A stretch of 64,000 bases of DNA from Tropicibacter sp. R16_0 (GCF_017743935.1 NZ_JAGHRE010000002.1:484452-548451), one strand, 5' to 3'; shown: positions 52,656 to 61,821, counted from the stretch's first letter. Numbers and translations: made by a program. The notes: generated from the letters alone by a model not told the origin.

Positions 52656-53768
52656 TTGACCACGTTACCCAGTATTCCAACCGAACTTGAGGAACTGCGC
52701 GATGACCCCATGTTGCGCGGCAAGGGTACTTTTCGGATCGCTCTTCTCATTCCCTTGTGTGGTGCCGCAGGGCTTTGGGCGCCGTCCTGCATTTCGAGCG
52801 CTCAGGTGGCGGTCGAAGAGTTGAACCGAACCCAGGGCATAGACGGCCGCAAAGTGCAGCTCATCATGATCGATGCAGCGATGGAGGCCAGCATCTCGAT
52901 CGAAGAGACGGTCAATGATCTGATCGAAACGAACTCGATCGACGCCATCGTGGGCATGCACATCAGTGCAATTCGCCAACGCCTCAGCAAGGTTGTTCGT
53001 CAACGGATCCCCTACATCTATACGCCGCTGTACGAAGGTGGTGAGCGAACAGAGGGTTTGTTCGCGATTGGCGAAACCCCAGAAGAACAGCTGGGCCCGT
53101 CGATTGAGCACATTCAAAACGAGTATCGACCACGCAGTTGGGCCCTGATCGGCAATGATTATGTCTGGCCAAGAACGTCACACAACTATGCCAAGGCCAA
53201 GTTGCAGGAAATGTCCGTTGGACTGGCCTATGAGAAATATCTGCCCTTTGGGCTGACCAGCATGACCCGGTTTGTCGAAGAAATCTCCAACTCCGGTGCC
53301 GAGGCCGTTCTGATCTCGCTTGTTGGTCAGGACGCGGTTGCGTTCAACCGGGCTTTTGGCAAAGCCAAACTGCATGATCGGATGGTGCGCTTGTCCTGCG
53401 CCATCGAAGAAAACGGTCTGTTGGGATGCGGTGCAAAGAACAGCAAGCGCTTGTTCGCTGCATCCTCATATTTCGGGACACTGCCAACAGAGGCGAACCA
53501 AGCTTTCAAAGAAAAGTACTACCGCGTGCATGGGGATCAGGCGCCGGTGCTGAACGCACTGGGTCAATCCACCTATGAAGGGGTGCATTTCCTGGCCGGA
53601 TTGATGGAAGGACACGCCAAGGTTTGGCGCGATCATAGTGTTTCCGATGCCCTGCCCGTGATTCATCGAAGTGGTCGAAAACAGTCGTCCTCCAACAAAA
53701 GCGAACGGGCGCCGATCTACCTGGCACGCGCTGACGGGTTGCAATTTGAGGTCATAAAAGAACTATAA
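52656..53768 (+). CDS. Cytosolic AmiC-like amide-binding protein (probable sensor)
   Basis: About 370 residues with the fold of AmiC/UrtA-type binding proteins: FRIALLIPLCGAAGLWAPSC, AQVAVEELNRTQGIDGRKVQ, PYIYTPLYEGGERTEGLFAI and PRSWALIGNDYVWPRTSHNY. There is no signal peptide; the hydrophobic N-terminal part is strand 1 of the fold. AmiC of Pseudomonas is such a cytosolic sensor of short amides, controlling an antiterminator. The start is uncertain: TTG 52656, behind AAGGAAGG and the promoter above, or ATG 52710. It heads the amide operon region and may cooperate with the MarR protein. Confidence 0.7.
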   Translation: MTTLPSIPTELEELRDDPMLRGKGTFRIALLIPLCGAAGLWAPSCISSAQVAVEELNRTQGIDGRKVQLIMIDAAMEASISIEETVNDLIETNSIDAIVGMHISAIRQRLSKVVRQRIPYIYTPLYEGGERTEGLFAIGETPEEQLGPSIEHIQNEYRPRSWALIGNDYVWPRTSHNYAKAKLQEMSVGLAYEKYLPFGLTSMTRFVEEISNSGAEAVLISLVGQDAVAFNRAFGKAKLHDRMVRLSCAIEENGLLGCGAKNSKRLFAASSYFGTLPTEANQAFKEKYYRVHGDQAPVLNALGQSTYEGVHFLAGLMEGHAKVWRDHSVSDALPVIHRSGRKQSSSNKSERAPIYLARADGLQFEVIKEL

Positions 53769-53791
53769 AACAGATACTTACGTAAAATCAT

Positions 53792-53823
53792 TTTCCATTT
53801 CAATTTTTTACTTGAAATGGAAA
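53792..53823. promoter_or_regulatory. Perfect 12-bp inverted repeat before the flotillin-like gene
   Basis: TTTCCATTTCAA (53792-53803) / TTGAAATGGAAA (53812-53823) with an 8-base loop, in an AT-rich gap. The right arm matches the element overlapping the upstream AmiC promoter, so it may be an operator of the MarR protein; it could also serve as a weak terminator. Confidence 0.55.
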
Positions 53824-53902
53824 TTAAATTCTCTCACGCTTTGACCAACAAATGGATTGCGGGCCCAAGAGCCGCGCGATCGGTCAAAGAGGGAGAGTTA
53901 CC

Positions 53903-55498
53903 TTGGCTTGGGTTATCCTGCTGGTTCTGCTGGTAGTTGTCGCGTTGGTCGCGATCTGGTTTCTGCAAAGATACTATGCAAAAGCGACCTTGGACGCTGC
54001 GCTGGTACGCACCGGTTTCGGGGGGCGCCGTGTCATCACCGACGGTGGCTGCCTGTCTCTTCCGATTTTGCATCAGGTTCAGAAAGTCTCCATGGGGGCG
54101 CTGACCTTCGCCATCACCCGCGAGGGCCGTGAGGCTGTCCTAACACGGGACAAGATGCGGGCTGATGTTCAGTTTGAATTCGAACTGCGTGTCGCTCCGA
54201 CCGCAGAGGGCATTGCAACCGCGGCGCAGGCCCTGGGTGCGCGGATCGCCAGAGGGGGCGAAACCGTCGCAGAGGTTTTTGCGGGCTCTTTGGTCGACGC
54301 CATCCAACGCGCGGCTGCGGTCCGAACGCTGGAAGAGATCCACCTGGATCGGTCCGGGTTTTCCAATGAAGTTGCCGAAGCCATTGACGCGCAGGCCGCA
54401 AAACTGGGTCTTACGCTTGTGTCGGCTTCGTTGATTGCGGTGGATCAGAGCGATCTGAGCCAATGGAACGAAAACAACGCCTTTAACGCTCAGGGCATGC
54501 GCCAATTGGCCGAGCTTGTTGCGGATCAGCGCAAAGAGCGCATCCGTATCGAAACAGAGGCCGAGGTGGCTGTACGTGAGAGCCAGCTGGCTCAACACCA
54601 ACGGCAACTGGAATTGCAGCGCGCAGAACGCGAGGCCGAGATCGCGCAGCACGAGCATCTGGCGAAACTCGAAGCGGATGCAAAATCACGCGAAGAGCGC
54701 GCACGCGATGAGGCCAAGCTGGCCAGCGAAACCACGCGGATTGAAAACGCAAAACGTGTGAAGTCAACGCAGGTGGAAACCGACGAAGCGCTGCGCAAGG
54801 CCGAGATGGCCGCGATCCGAGCGCTCGAAGAGGAAAAGATCGAAAACGACATCTCGATTGCCAGGAAACGGGCGCAAGAAGCCGAAGCGCGGGCAGAAGA
54901 GGAAGAGGCGAAAGCCAAGGTCATCCTGGCCGCCGAAAGCGTACAGGCACAAAAAGAGCGTGCGATTGCGGAACGAGAGCATGAGACCGCCCGCCTGCGA
55001 CAGCAGAAAGATCTGGAGCTGGAGGGCGCCAAGGTCAGACGTGATGTCGAAACGCTCTTGGAAAAGGCAAATGCCGATGCTGCGGTGAAAACCAAGGCCA
55101 GCGCGGTCGAACGCACCCGGATGGAAGCAGAGGCCGCAGGTCGCGCTGCCCTGAACGAGGCCGAAAACACACTGGGCGAGGCAATGATCCGCATGCGGCT
55201 GGAAGAGCGCAAGCTCGACCGTTTGCCCGAAATCATGACCCAGATGATGAAGCCGGTCGAAAAAATCGACTCGATACGGATCAACCAGATCTCTGGTGCT
55301 GGCCGCTCAGGGGATACGGGCCAAGGGGTGGATGGCGCATTTGGCGCAGCCATGGACCAGATCTTGGGAATGGCCGTGCGCTTGCCTGCGATGAAACAGA
55401 TGGGCGAGGAGATCGGGCTTGATTTCGACGCAAATCTGGCTGGCCGAACCGCAGATTACGCAAACCGGATCAAAGACAAACCAAAGACCGAGAAGTGA
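53903..55498 (+). CDS. SPFH/flotillin-like membrane scaffold protein
   Basis: About 531 residues: an N-terminal membrane helix (AWVILLVLLVVVALVAIWFL), an SPFH/Band-7-type domain (about 30-225; RRVITDGGCLSLPILHQVQK, REAVLTRDKMRADVQFEFEL, RTLEEIHLDRSGFSNEVAEA), then a long Glu/Ala/Arg-rich coiled coil of about 200 residues and a C-terminal region. Flotillins cluster membrane proteins in microdomains. A TTG start at 53903 fits GAGGGAG eight bases upstream. It precedes the amide ABC operon by 48 bases after its stop, in the same direction. This is an unusual partner for an importer. Confidence 0.82.
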   Translation: MAWVILLVLLVVVALVAIWFLQRYYAKATLDAALVRTGFGGRRVITDGGCLSLPILHQVQKVSMGALTFAITREGREAVLTRDKMRADVQFEFELRVAPTAEGIATAAQALGARIARGGETVAEVFAGSLVDAIQRAAAVRTLEEIHLDRSGFSNEVAEAIDAQAAKLGLTLVSASLIAVDQSDLSQWNENNAFNAQGMRQLAELVADQRKERIRIETEAEVAVRESQLAQHQRQLELQRAEREAEIAQHEHLAKLEADAKSREERARDEAKLASETTRIENAKRVKSTQVETDEALRKAEMAAIRALEEEKIENDISIARKRAQEAEARAEEEEAKAKVILAAESVQAQKERAIAEREHETARLRQQKDLELEGAKVRRDVETLLEKANADAAVKTKASAVERTRMEAEAAGRAALNEAENTLGEAMIRMRLEERKLDRLPEIMTQMMKPVEKIDSIRINQISGAGRSGDTGQGVDGAFGAAMDQILGMAVRLPAMKQMGEEIGLDFDANLAGRTADYANRIKDKPKTEK

Positions 55499-55546
55499 CG
55501 GAACAACCGTCACCTCAACCCGAACGACACTAGGGAGGAAACCGAT

Positions 55547-56767
55547 ATGTCACTGAACCGTCGAACTTTTTTGGCCAGCACAGCTGCACTTGCAGGGGCG
55601 TCAATGCTACCCCGCCTGGCCTTGGCAGCTGATACGATCAAACTGGGCTCAATCCTGGACACGTCAGGCATCTTTGATGCCTACGGCAAGCCGATGGATA
55701 TGGCGATGCGCCTTGCGGTTGACGAAATCAACGCGGCCGGTGGCCTACTTGGCAAACAGATCGAAGTCACGGCCTATGACACGCAATCGGACATGGCGCT
55801 GTACTCGCAATATGGTCAGCAATTGACCCGCCAGGACCAGGTTGATGTGGTCCATGGAGGCATCCTGTCCGCCTCGCGCGAAGCCATTCGCCAGACGATG
55901 CGCAAGACAAAGACGCCGTATTTCTACAACGTTCTGTACGAAGGCGGTGTTTGTGATCGCAACATATTCATCAATGGCGTGACCCCTGCCCAGCAAGTCG
56001 AAGCCCTGGTGCCTTATGCCATGAGCAAATCCGGCAAGAAGGTTTATATCTTGGCGGCTGACTACAACTATGGTCAGATCACGGCGCGCTGGATCCAGAA
56101 GTTCGTGGCAGACAACGGTGGCGAGACCGTGGGTGTCGACTTCTTCCCGCTGGATGTGAGCGACTTCGGCTCGACCATCGCCAAGATTCAGTCGGTCGGC
56201 CCCGATCTGGTGATCGCACCGCTTGTTGGGGGCGCTCACCTGTCGTTCTTCCGTCAGTGGGCGGCCGCGGGGATGAAAGATCGTATTCCGTTGGCGTCGA
56301 CCACCTTGGGTGTCGGCAACGAACACAAGGTTCTGACGCCCGAAGAAGGCAACGGCATCATGGTTGCTTACAACTACAGCCAGGAGCTCGACACCCCGGC
56401 CAACACTGCGTTCAAGGAAAGATGGGCGGCGGCCTATGGCGACAGCAACCTGATCCACGAAATCGCCGTGTCGAACTATCAAGGTGTTCTGACCTGGGCC
56501 GAAGCAGTGCGCCAGGCGGGGTCACTGGACCGAGATGCTGTTATTGCTGCGCTGGAATCCGGCCTGTCCATCGAAGGTCCGGCGGGCAAGGTAACGGTCG
56601 ATCCCAAAACGCACCATGCGGTTCTGGATGTGCACATCATGGAATTCGCGAACCAGGGTATGAAGGTGATCGAAACGCTGCCACAGCGCCAGCCTATTGA
56701 TACCCAGGCGGTATGTGATCTGGCGGCCAATCCAGGTGACAACACCCAATACGAAATCCAGATCTGA
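55547..56767 (+). CDS. ABC transporter substrate-binding protein, urea/short-chain amide type
   Basis: A 406-residue periplasmic protein: signal sequence with twin arginine (MSLNRRTFLASTAALAGASM), so possibly Tat-exported, then the amide/urea-type fold (IKLGSILDTSGIFDAYGKPM, AVDEINAAGGLLGKQIEVTA, PYFYNVLYEGGVCDRNIFIN, ADYNYGQITARWIQKFVADN). Sequence is close to UrtA/AmiC-like binders, fitting amides. The GGGAGGAAACC ribosome site supports the start. First transport gene of the second amide module. Confidence 0.9.
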   Translation: MSLNRRTFLASTAALAGASMLPRLALAADTIKLGSILDTSGIFDAYGKPMDMAMRLAVDEINAAGGLLGKQIEVTAYDTQSDMALYSQYGQQLTRQDQVDVVHGGILSASREAIRQTMRKTKTPYFYNVLYEGGVCDRNIFINGVTPAQQVEALVPYAMSKSGKKVYILAADYNYGQITARWIQKFVADNGGETVGVDFFPLDVSDFGSTIAKIQSVGPDLVIAPLVGGAHLSFFRQWAAAGMKDRIPLASTTLGVGNEHKVLTPEEGNGIMVAYNYSQELDTPANTAFKERWAAAYGDSNLIHEIAVSNYQGVLTWAEAVRQAGSLDRDAVIAALESGLSIEGPAGKVTVDPKTHHAVLDVHIMEFANQGMKVIETLPQRQPIDTQAVCDLAANPGDNTQYEIQI

Positions 56768-56849
56768 ACGCTCTCACAGATCTCGCGCGGAGTTTGGCAG
56801 CTCCGTGCACCCATCCCTTACGTCTCTCTTTTCAACGGAATCTCGCGCA

Positions 56850-57716
56850 ATGGATTTGTCCGTCGTCATTCTTGTCGAAATGCTCTACGCGGTCGCCTCT
56901 CTGATCCTGATCAGTTCCGGCCTTGCGGTTGTGTTTGGCATGATGAAAGTGATCAATCTCGCCCATGGCGAGTTCATGATGATGGGCGGCTATGCGACCA
57001 TCACTGCCGTCAATCTTGGCATCAACATCTTTCTGGCCATGCTGGTGATCGCCCCCCTTGTTGTGGGTCTGATCGGGCTTGCGGTCGAACGATTGGTGAC
57101 CCGTCATCTGTATGGAAGACTGGTCGACACCATGCTGGCAACCTGGGGCTTGAGCCTGTTCTTCATTGGGCTGGCTACGATGATCTTCGGCAATACGACG
57201 ACCGGGATTTCGACGCCGATCCCGGGATTTGCCATCGGAAACTATCAGATCAACGGCTACAACTTCTTCATCATCGTGGTCGCAATTCTGCTGCTTGTTG
57301 CGATGCTGGTGATCCTGAAGAACACCCGCGCCGGATTGATCGCACGCGGCACGATGCAGCGGTCGGACATGGCCGCAGCTTTGGGGTACAGCCCCGACCG
57401 AATTTACATGGCAACCTTCTTTTGCGGCTCTGCCCTCTCCGGACTGGCCGGGGCTGTTCTGGCCCCGTTGGTCGGCCTCGTGCCGACATCGGGCGGGGCC
57501 TATATCGCCAAGGCTTTCATCACCGTGATCGCCGGTGGGCCGTCACTGATCGCAGGTCTCTTTTCCAGCGCGGGTTTCTTCGGGGTCGTGAACCAGGTTT
57601 TCACCTTCGCCATTTCACCGGTCATCGGCGAGGTCGCGCTGTTGGTTGCTGCTGTCGTCCTGCTGCGTCTTCTGCCCCAGGGCATCACCGGAAAATTCTT
57701 CAAGGGAAAACTGTGA
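56850..57716 (+). CDS. livH: ABC transporter permease, LivH/UrtB type
   Basis: A 288-residue permease: VEMLYAVASLILISSGLAVV and FGMMKVINLAHGEFMMMGGY form the LivH/UrtB signature, the ATPase-contact loop is RGTMQRSDMAAALGYSPDR, and the terminal helices follow. ATG 56850 gives the normal start; longer reading overlaps the upstream coding end. Its stop overlaps livM by one base (TGATG). Part of the importer whose LivF carries a fused amidase. Confidence 0.92.
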   Translation: MDLSVVILVEMLYAVASLILISSGLAVVFGMMKVINLAHGEFMMMGGYATITAVNLGINIFLAMLVIAPLVVGLIGLAVERLVTRHLYGRLVDTMLATWGLSLFFIGLATMIFGNTTTGISTPIPGFAIGNYQINGYNFFIIVVAILLLVAMLVILKNTRAGLIARGTMQRSDMAAALGYSPDRIYMATFFCGSALSGLAGAVLAPLVGLVPTSGGAYIAKAFITVIAGGPSLIAGLFSSAGFFGVVNQVFTFAISPVIGEVALLVAAVVLLRLLPQGITGKFFKGKL

Positions 57717-58753
57717 TGCAGGGAAGCCTTTCAAACGATGCCATCAAGATCATCCTGGTCACGGGGTTCCTGATCTGGGTAATGCCCCTGATGATCAGCA
57801 CCTACACACTGACGGTTCTGATCGTCTATGGGATGCTTGGGCTGAGCCTGGGTCTGATCTGGGGTTTTGGCGGTATCCTGTGCTTTGGCCAAGCCGCGTT
57901 TTTTGGTCTGGGAGCCTATACCTACGCGATCGCCGCCATCAACATCGGCGAAAGCACCGTTCCGATGATCCTGGCCGTTCTTGTTCCGGCAGGCTTCGCG
58001 GCACTCTTGGGTGCGATGATGTTTTTCGGGCGGCTGAACGACGTCTATCTCGGGGTGATAACCCTTGTTGTGACGCTGATCCTGTTCAAGTTCATCAACT
58101 CTACCGCCGGGCCACAGTATGTTATCGGAAATGCGCGTTTGGGCGGGTTCAACGGGATCCCCGGCTTTCAAACACTGAACATCCCCGGCAGCCCGGATGC
58201 CTATATCTGGGGCGATAGCTATTTCTATGTTTGTGCGGTCTTGCTGGGGGTCGTCTTTTTCCTGGTGTCCGCTTTGCTGAGATCAAGCTTTGGTCGCATC
58301 GCGGTTGGCATTCGCGAAAACGAAACCCGCATGTCCCTGATGGGCTATGACGTTCGGGCCAGAAAAACGGCTCTGTTCGCGGTCGGGGCTGCCATCGCAG
58401 GGCTGGCTGGGGCGCTCTTTGCAAATTGGGCTGAGATCGTAACGCCTAGCCTGTTTTCGCTCGGCCAGTCTGCCGAGATCATCATCTGGTGCATCGTCGG
58501 CGGTTTGGGAACACGGATGGGCCCGGTTCTTGGAGCTGCAGGCTTGGCCTATCTGAAGTTCCTTTTGGGGCAACAGACTGCCGTCGACAACACGCTGATC
58601 ACCGGTCTCATCCTGGTGCTCTTTGTACTTTTCCTTCCCAAGGGTGTCGTTCCGGCGGTGGCAGGTTTGTGGAAGGTGAGCTTTGGTCGCCGCCCCCTCG
58701 GGCGCACGCATCATCAACGACGAGCTAGAAACCGGGAGCGCGTCAATGGCTGA
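57716..58753 (+). CDS. livM: ABC transporter permease, LivM/UrtC type
   Basis: A 345-residue permease: LTVLIVYGMLGLSLGLIWGF, GGILCFGQAAFFGLGAYTYA, the contact loop IAVGIRENETRMSLMGYDVR, and GGLGTRMGPVLGAAGLAYLK. It ends at the overlap with livG. In contrast to the permease at 20436-21962 it has no C-terminal enzyme domain. Starts at the ATG sharing a base with the LivH stop. Confidence 0.92.
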   Translation: MQGSLSNDAIKIILVTGFLIWVMPLMISTYTLTVLIVYGMLGLSLGLIWGFGGILCFGQAAFFGLGAYTYAIAAINIGESTVPMILAVLVPAGFAALLGAMMFFGRLNDVYLGVITLVVTLILFKFINSTAGPQYVIGNARLGGFNGIPGFQTLNIPGSPDAYIWGDSYFYVCAVLLGVVFFLVSALLRSSFGRIAVGIRENETRMSLMGYDVRARKTALFAVGAAIAGLAGALFANWAEIVTPSLFSLGQSAEIIIWCIVGGLGTRMGPVLGAAGLAYLKFLLGQQTAVDNTLITGLILVLFVLFLPKGVVPAVAGLWKVSFGRRPLGRTHHQRRARNRERVNG

Positions 58754-59462
58754 AACTGTTTTAGAAACACATGGACTAACGATGCGCTTTGGTGGTGTCG
58801 TCGCGTCCAACAACGTCGACTTCAAACTGCGCGCGCGCGAATTGCGTTGCCTGATCGGTCCCAACGGGGCGGGCAAATCCACCTTTTTCAAATGCGTCGC
58901 AGGGCTGCAAACCCCAACCGAGGGCGAGATCTATATGCGGGGGGTGGAAACCACGCGGTGGATGCCTCATCAGATTGCGTCGTCGGGGGTTGGCATCAAA
59001 ACCCAGACGCCCAATGTGATGGACAGCCTGAGTGTTTTCGAAAACATCTGGCTTGCGGCCCGGCGGTTCCACAGCCCTCAGGACGCAAATCAAAAGACGC
59101 AGGACATCATCGAGCGCCTCGCCCTGGGATCCATCGCCAAGGACGATCTGGGCCGCTTGGCGCATGGGGAACGACAGCGCGTCGAGCTTGGTCTGGTCGC
59201 GGTTGGGGATCCTTGGTTGGTCCTGCTGGACGAGCCTGCCGCCGGGATGAGCGCCGAAGACGTCGAGCGTATGACCCAGATCATTCACGAGATGAACAAG
59301 ACCGCCGCAATCATCATCGTCGAGCACGACATGCAGTTCATCCGCTCGATCGCCGAAATGGTGACGGTTTTCCATCAAGGCGAGGTGTTGATGGAAGATC
59401 ACGTGGATCGCGTCATGTCCGATCCGACTGTTCGCAACGTCTATCTTGGAAAGAAGAACTGA
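58746..59462 (+). CDS. livG: ABC transporter ATPase, LivG/UrtD type
   Basis: A 238-residue ATPase: Walker A GPNGAGKSTFFKC, signature region RLAHGERQRVELG (atypical, with AHGE for SGGE but usual for LivG/UrtD), Walker B LVLLDEPAAGMSA and H-loop IVEHDMQFI. ATG 58746 overlaps the livM stop. It partners with the fused LivF-amidase. Confidence 0.92.
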   Translation: MAETVLETHGLTMRFGGVVASNNVDFKLRARELRCLIGPNGAGKSTFFKCVAGLQTPTEGEIYMRGVETTRWMPHQIASSGVGIKTQTPNVMDSLSVFENIWLAARRFHSPQDANQKTQDIIERLALGSIAKDDLGRLAHGERQRVELGLVAVGDPWLVLLDEPAAGMSAEDVERMTQIIHEMNKTAAIIIVEHDMQFIRSIAEMVTVFHQGEVLMEDHVDRVMSDPTVRNVYLGKKN

Positions 59463-59463
59463 G

Positions 59464-61809
59464 ATGAATGAAGACGTAACACAAGTCATGGAAATCAAAG
59501 GGCTCTCAGGCGGATATGGCAAGGTGCCAATCCTTCACGGGATCGAGTTTGCAGTGGCCGAGAACGAAGTTGTCGGCATTCTTGGACACAATGGGATGGG
59601 CAAGACCACCCTTCTGAAAACGCTCATGGGGTTCCTGCCTGGCCGGGTGGGAACGATCAGGTTCCACTCGACCGAGATCAACCGGATGTCCCCCAACGAG
59701 CGTGCCGGGCTTGGCCTGGGGTATGTCCCGCAAGGACGAGGGATTTTCCCGCAACTGACGGTTCGCGACAATCTGCGGTTTGCCTGGCACGAATACGCCG
59801 GGACATCCGAAAGCGAAGTGATGGAATCCGTGTTGTCGGATTTTCCCCGGCTTCGCCCCCTGATGGACCGCGAAGGCGGCGCCCTTTCGGGTGGAGAACA
59901 GCAATTGCTGGCGCTGGCCCGCTGTTTGATGGGCGACCCGGAATTCCTGCTGCTAGATGAACCGACCGAAGGCATCCAACCTTCGATCATCGAGGAAATG
60001 GGTGAAACGCTGCTGGCCCTGCGCAAAAGCCGGGGGCTTTCCATTCTTCTGGTCGAACAGAACTTTGACTTTATCTCGGACCTGTCCGACCGGGTTCTTG
60101 TTCTCGAACGCGGCCGCATTACAGGCGAGCTGAGCAAGGCGGACCTGTCCGATCAGGCCAAGGTCGATCAGTTTCTTGGCTTTGGAGCGGCGCGGTCAAC
60201 CCGTGGACAAGCGAACGCGCGCCCCACCCCACCGACATCAACCAAACCTCAGGCAGTTTCCGCGATCCAACCGGCTGCCGCAAACGTGGTGACCAATATG
60301 ACCATCAAACGACCGACACTTTCGCAGATGCGTGACATGGCCAACCGGTTCGGGATGAACCTGTCGGACGAAGATTTGGAAGAGTATCGCGAGATCATCG
60401 AACCCTACATGCAGGCCTATGACAGATTGGATGCGATGCCGGACCATCTGCCCGAGGTGCGGTATCCCCGCAGCCCCGGCCACTTTCCCAATCCGACCGA
60501 GAACCCCTTGAATGCCTGGTACGTCAAGACAGAAGTGCGCGGCGCACCGGATGGTAAGCTACGCGGCAAACGCATCGCTTTGAAAGACACGATCTGCCTG
60601 GCCGGCGTGCCGATGATGAATGGCTCTTCGATCATGGAGGGCTACACGCCTGAGATCGACGCCACCATCGTGACGCGCATGCTGGATGCCGGGGCCGTCA
60701 TCACCGGTAAGGCCCATTGTGAGAACTTCTGCCTTTCAGGCGGATCGCACACCAATGCCAAGGGGCCGATCCACAACCCATGGAAGCGCGGCTACATGGC
60801 TGGCGGCTCCTCGGGCGGGTCGGCTGCACTTGTCGCGGCAGGTGAAGTCGACATGGCTATTGCGGGGGATCAGGGCGGGTCGATCCGCATCCCATCCTCG
60901 AACTGCGGTGTCTACGGGATGAAACCCACGCATGGGCTGGTGCCTTACACAGGGGCAATGCCGATCGAGCAAACCATCGACCACCTTGGCCCTGTAACCA
61001 ACACAGTTGCGGACAATGCGCGGCTGCTTGAGGTCCTGGCAGGTGAAGACGGCCTTGATCCGCGCCAGTACAAACCCAGGGTCTACAGCTATACCGAGGC
61101 ATTGGGACGGGGGGCTCATGGGATGCGGATCGGGGTTTTGACCGAAGGCTTCGGTCACGAGAATTCCGAAGCTGATGTGGACGAAAAAGTCAGGCAGGCC
61201 GCAGATCGCTTTCGGGAACTCGGAGCCCGCGTCGAAGAAGTTTCGATCCCCGAACACTATACCGCCATGGATGCCTGGACGGCGATCACGCTTGAGGGGC
61301 TGCAAGACGGCATGATGTGGGGGAATTCAACCGGCACCAACTATCGGGGTCTGTTCCTGCCTTCAATGACCGATCACATGGCGCAATGGCAGGGCCGCGC
61401 AGATGAGTTGAGCCATTCACTCAAGGCCTGCATGTTTGTCGGCGAACATTTCCAACGCCAATACCGGGGACGGTTCTACGGCAAGGGACAGAACATCATG
61501 CGGCTTTGCAATGAACGCTACCTTGCCGCGCTCAAGCAGTACGATCTGTTGCTGATGCCGACTTTGCCCATCAAGCCGCAACCTCACCCCCCTGCCGATT
61601 GTTCGCTCAGCCTGTATGTGCAGCGGGCGTTCGAAATGGTGCCCAACACGGCGCCCTTCAATGGTGGGCTGCCCGCCATGAGCATACCGTGCGGGCTCAG
61701 CGACGGCTTGCCCATTGGCATGATGCTGGTTGGTCCGCATTATGGAGAGATGAAGATTTACCAAGCAGCGGATGCTTTTGAGCAATCGGGCGATTGGAGA
61801 AACATGTAA
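59464..61809 (+). CDS. Fusion: LivF-type ABC ATPase joined to an amidase-signature amidase
   Basis: A 781-residue chimera. Residues 1-240 are a complete LivF ATPase: Walker A GHNGMGKTT (41-49), LSGGE (141-145), Walker B FLLLDEPTEG (161-170). Residues about 241-278 are a Pro/Ala/Thr linker (RPTPPTSTKPQAV). From Met279 an amidase-signature enzyme runs to the end, resembling nitrile-hydratase-associated amidases of Rhodococcus (ENPLNAWYV, GSSIMEGYTPEIDATIVTR). The Ser-cisSer-Lys triad is intact: Lys374, Ser449 (GGSSGGS) and Ser473 (GDQGGSIRIP), with spacing identical to my recollection of that enzyme (96/171/195). There is no ribosome site before the internal Met279. It would hydrolyse the imported amide to acid and ammonia. 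ATG 59464 follows the LivG stop. Confidence 0.9.
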   Translation: MNEDVTQVMEIKGLSGGYGKVPILHGIEFAVAENEVVGILGHNGMGKTTLLKTLMGFLPGRVGTIRFHSTEINRMSPNERAGLGLGYVPQGRGIFPQLTVRDNLRFAWHEYAGTSESEVMESVLSDFPRLRPLMDREGGALSGGEQQLLALARCLMGDPEFLLLDEPTEGIQPSIIEEMGETLLALRKSRGLSILLVEQNFDFISDLSDRVLVLERGRITGELSKADLSDQAKVDQFLGFGAARSTRGQANARPTPPTSTKPQAVSAIQPAAANVVTNMTIKRPTLSQMRDMANRFGMNLSDEDLEEYREIIEPYMQAYDRLDAMPDHLPEVRYPRSPGHFPNPTENPLNAWYVKTEVRGAPDGKLRGKRIALKDTICLAGVPMMNGSSIMEGYTPEIDATIVTRMLDAGAVITGKAHCENFCLSGGSHTNAKGPIHNPWKRGYMAGGSSGGSAALVAAGEVDMAIAGDQGGSIRIPSSNCGVYGMKPTHGLVPYTGAMPIEQTIDHLGPVTNTVADNARLLEVLAGEDGLDPRQYKPRVYSYTEALGRGAHGMRIGVLTEGFGHENSEADVDEKVRQAADRFRELGARVEEVSIPEHYTAMDAWTAITLEGLQDGMMWGNSTGTNYRGLFLPSMTDHMAQWQGRADELSHSLKACMFVGEHFQRQYRGRFYGKGQNIMRLCNERYLAALKQYDLLLMPTLPIKPQPHPPADCSLSLYVQRAFEMVPNTAPFNGGLPAMSIPCGLSDGLPIGMMLVGPHYGEMKIYQAADAFEQSGDWRNM

Positions 61810-61821
61810 GGGAGGTTCGAC

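Noticed and set aside
60298..60300. Internal ATG (Met279) as separate amidase start in the LivF fusion
   Set aside because: No ribosome site upstream and the frame is continuous with a flexible linker, so a single fused protein is more likely.
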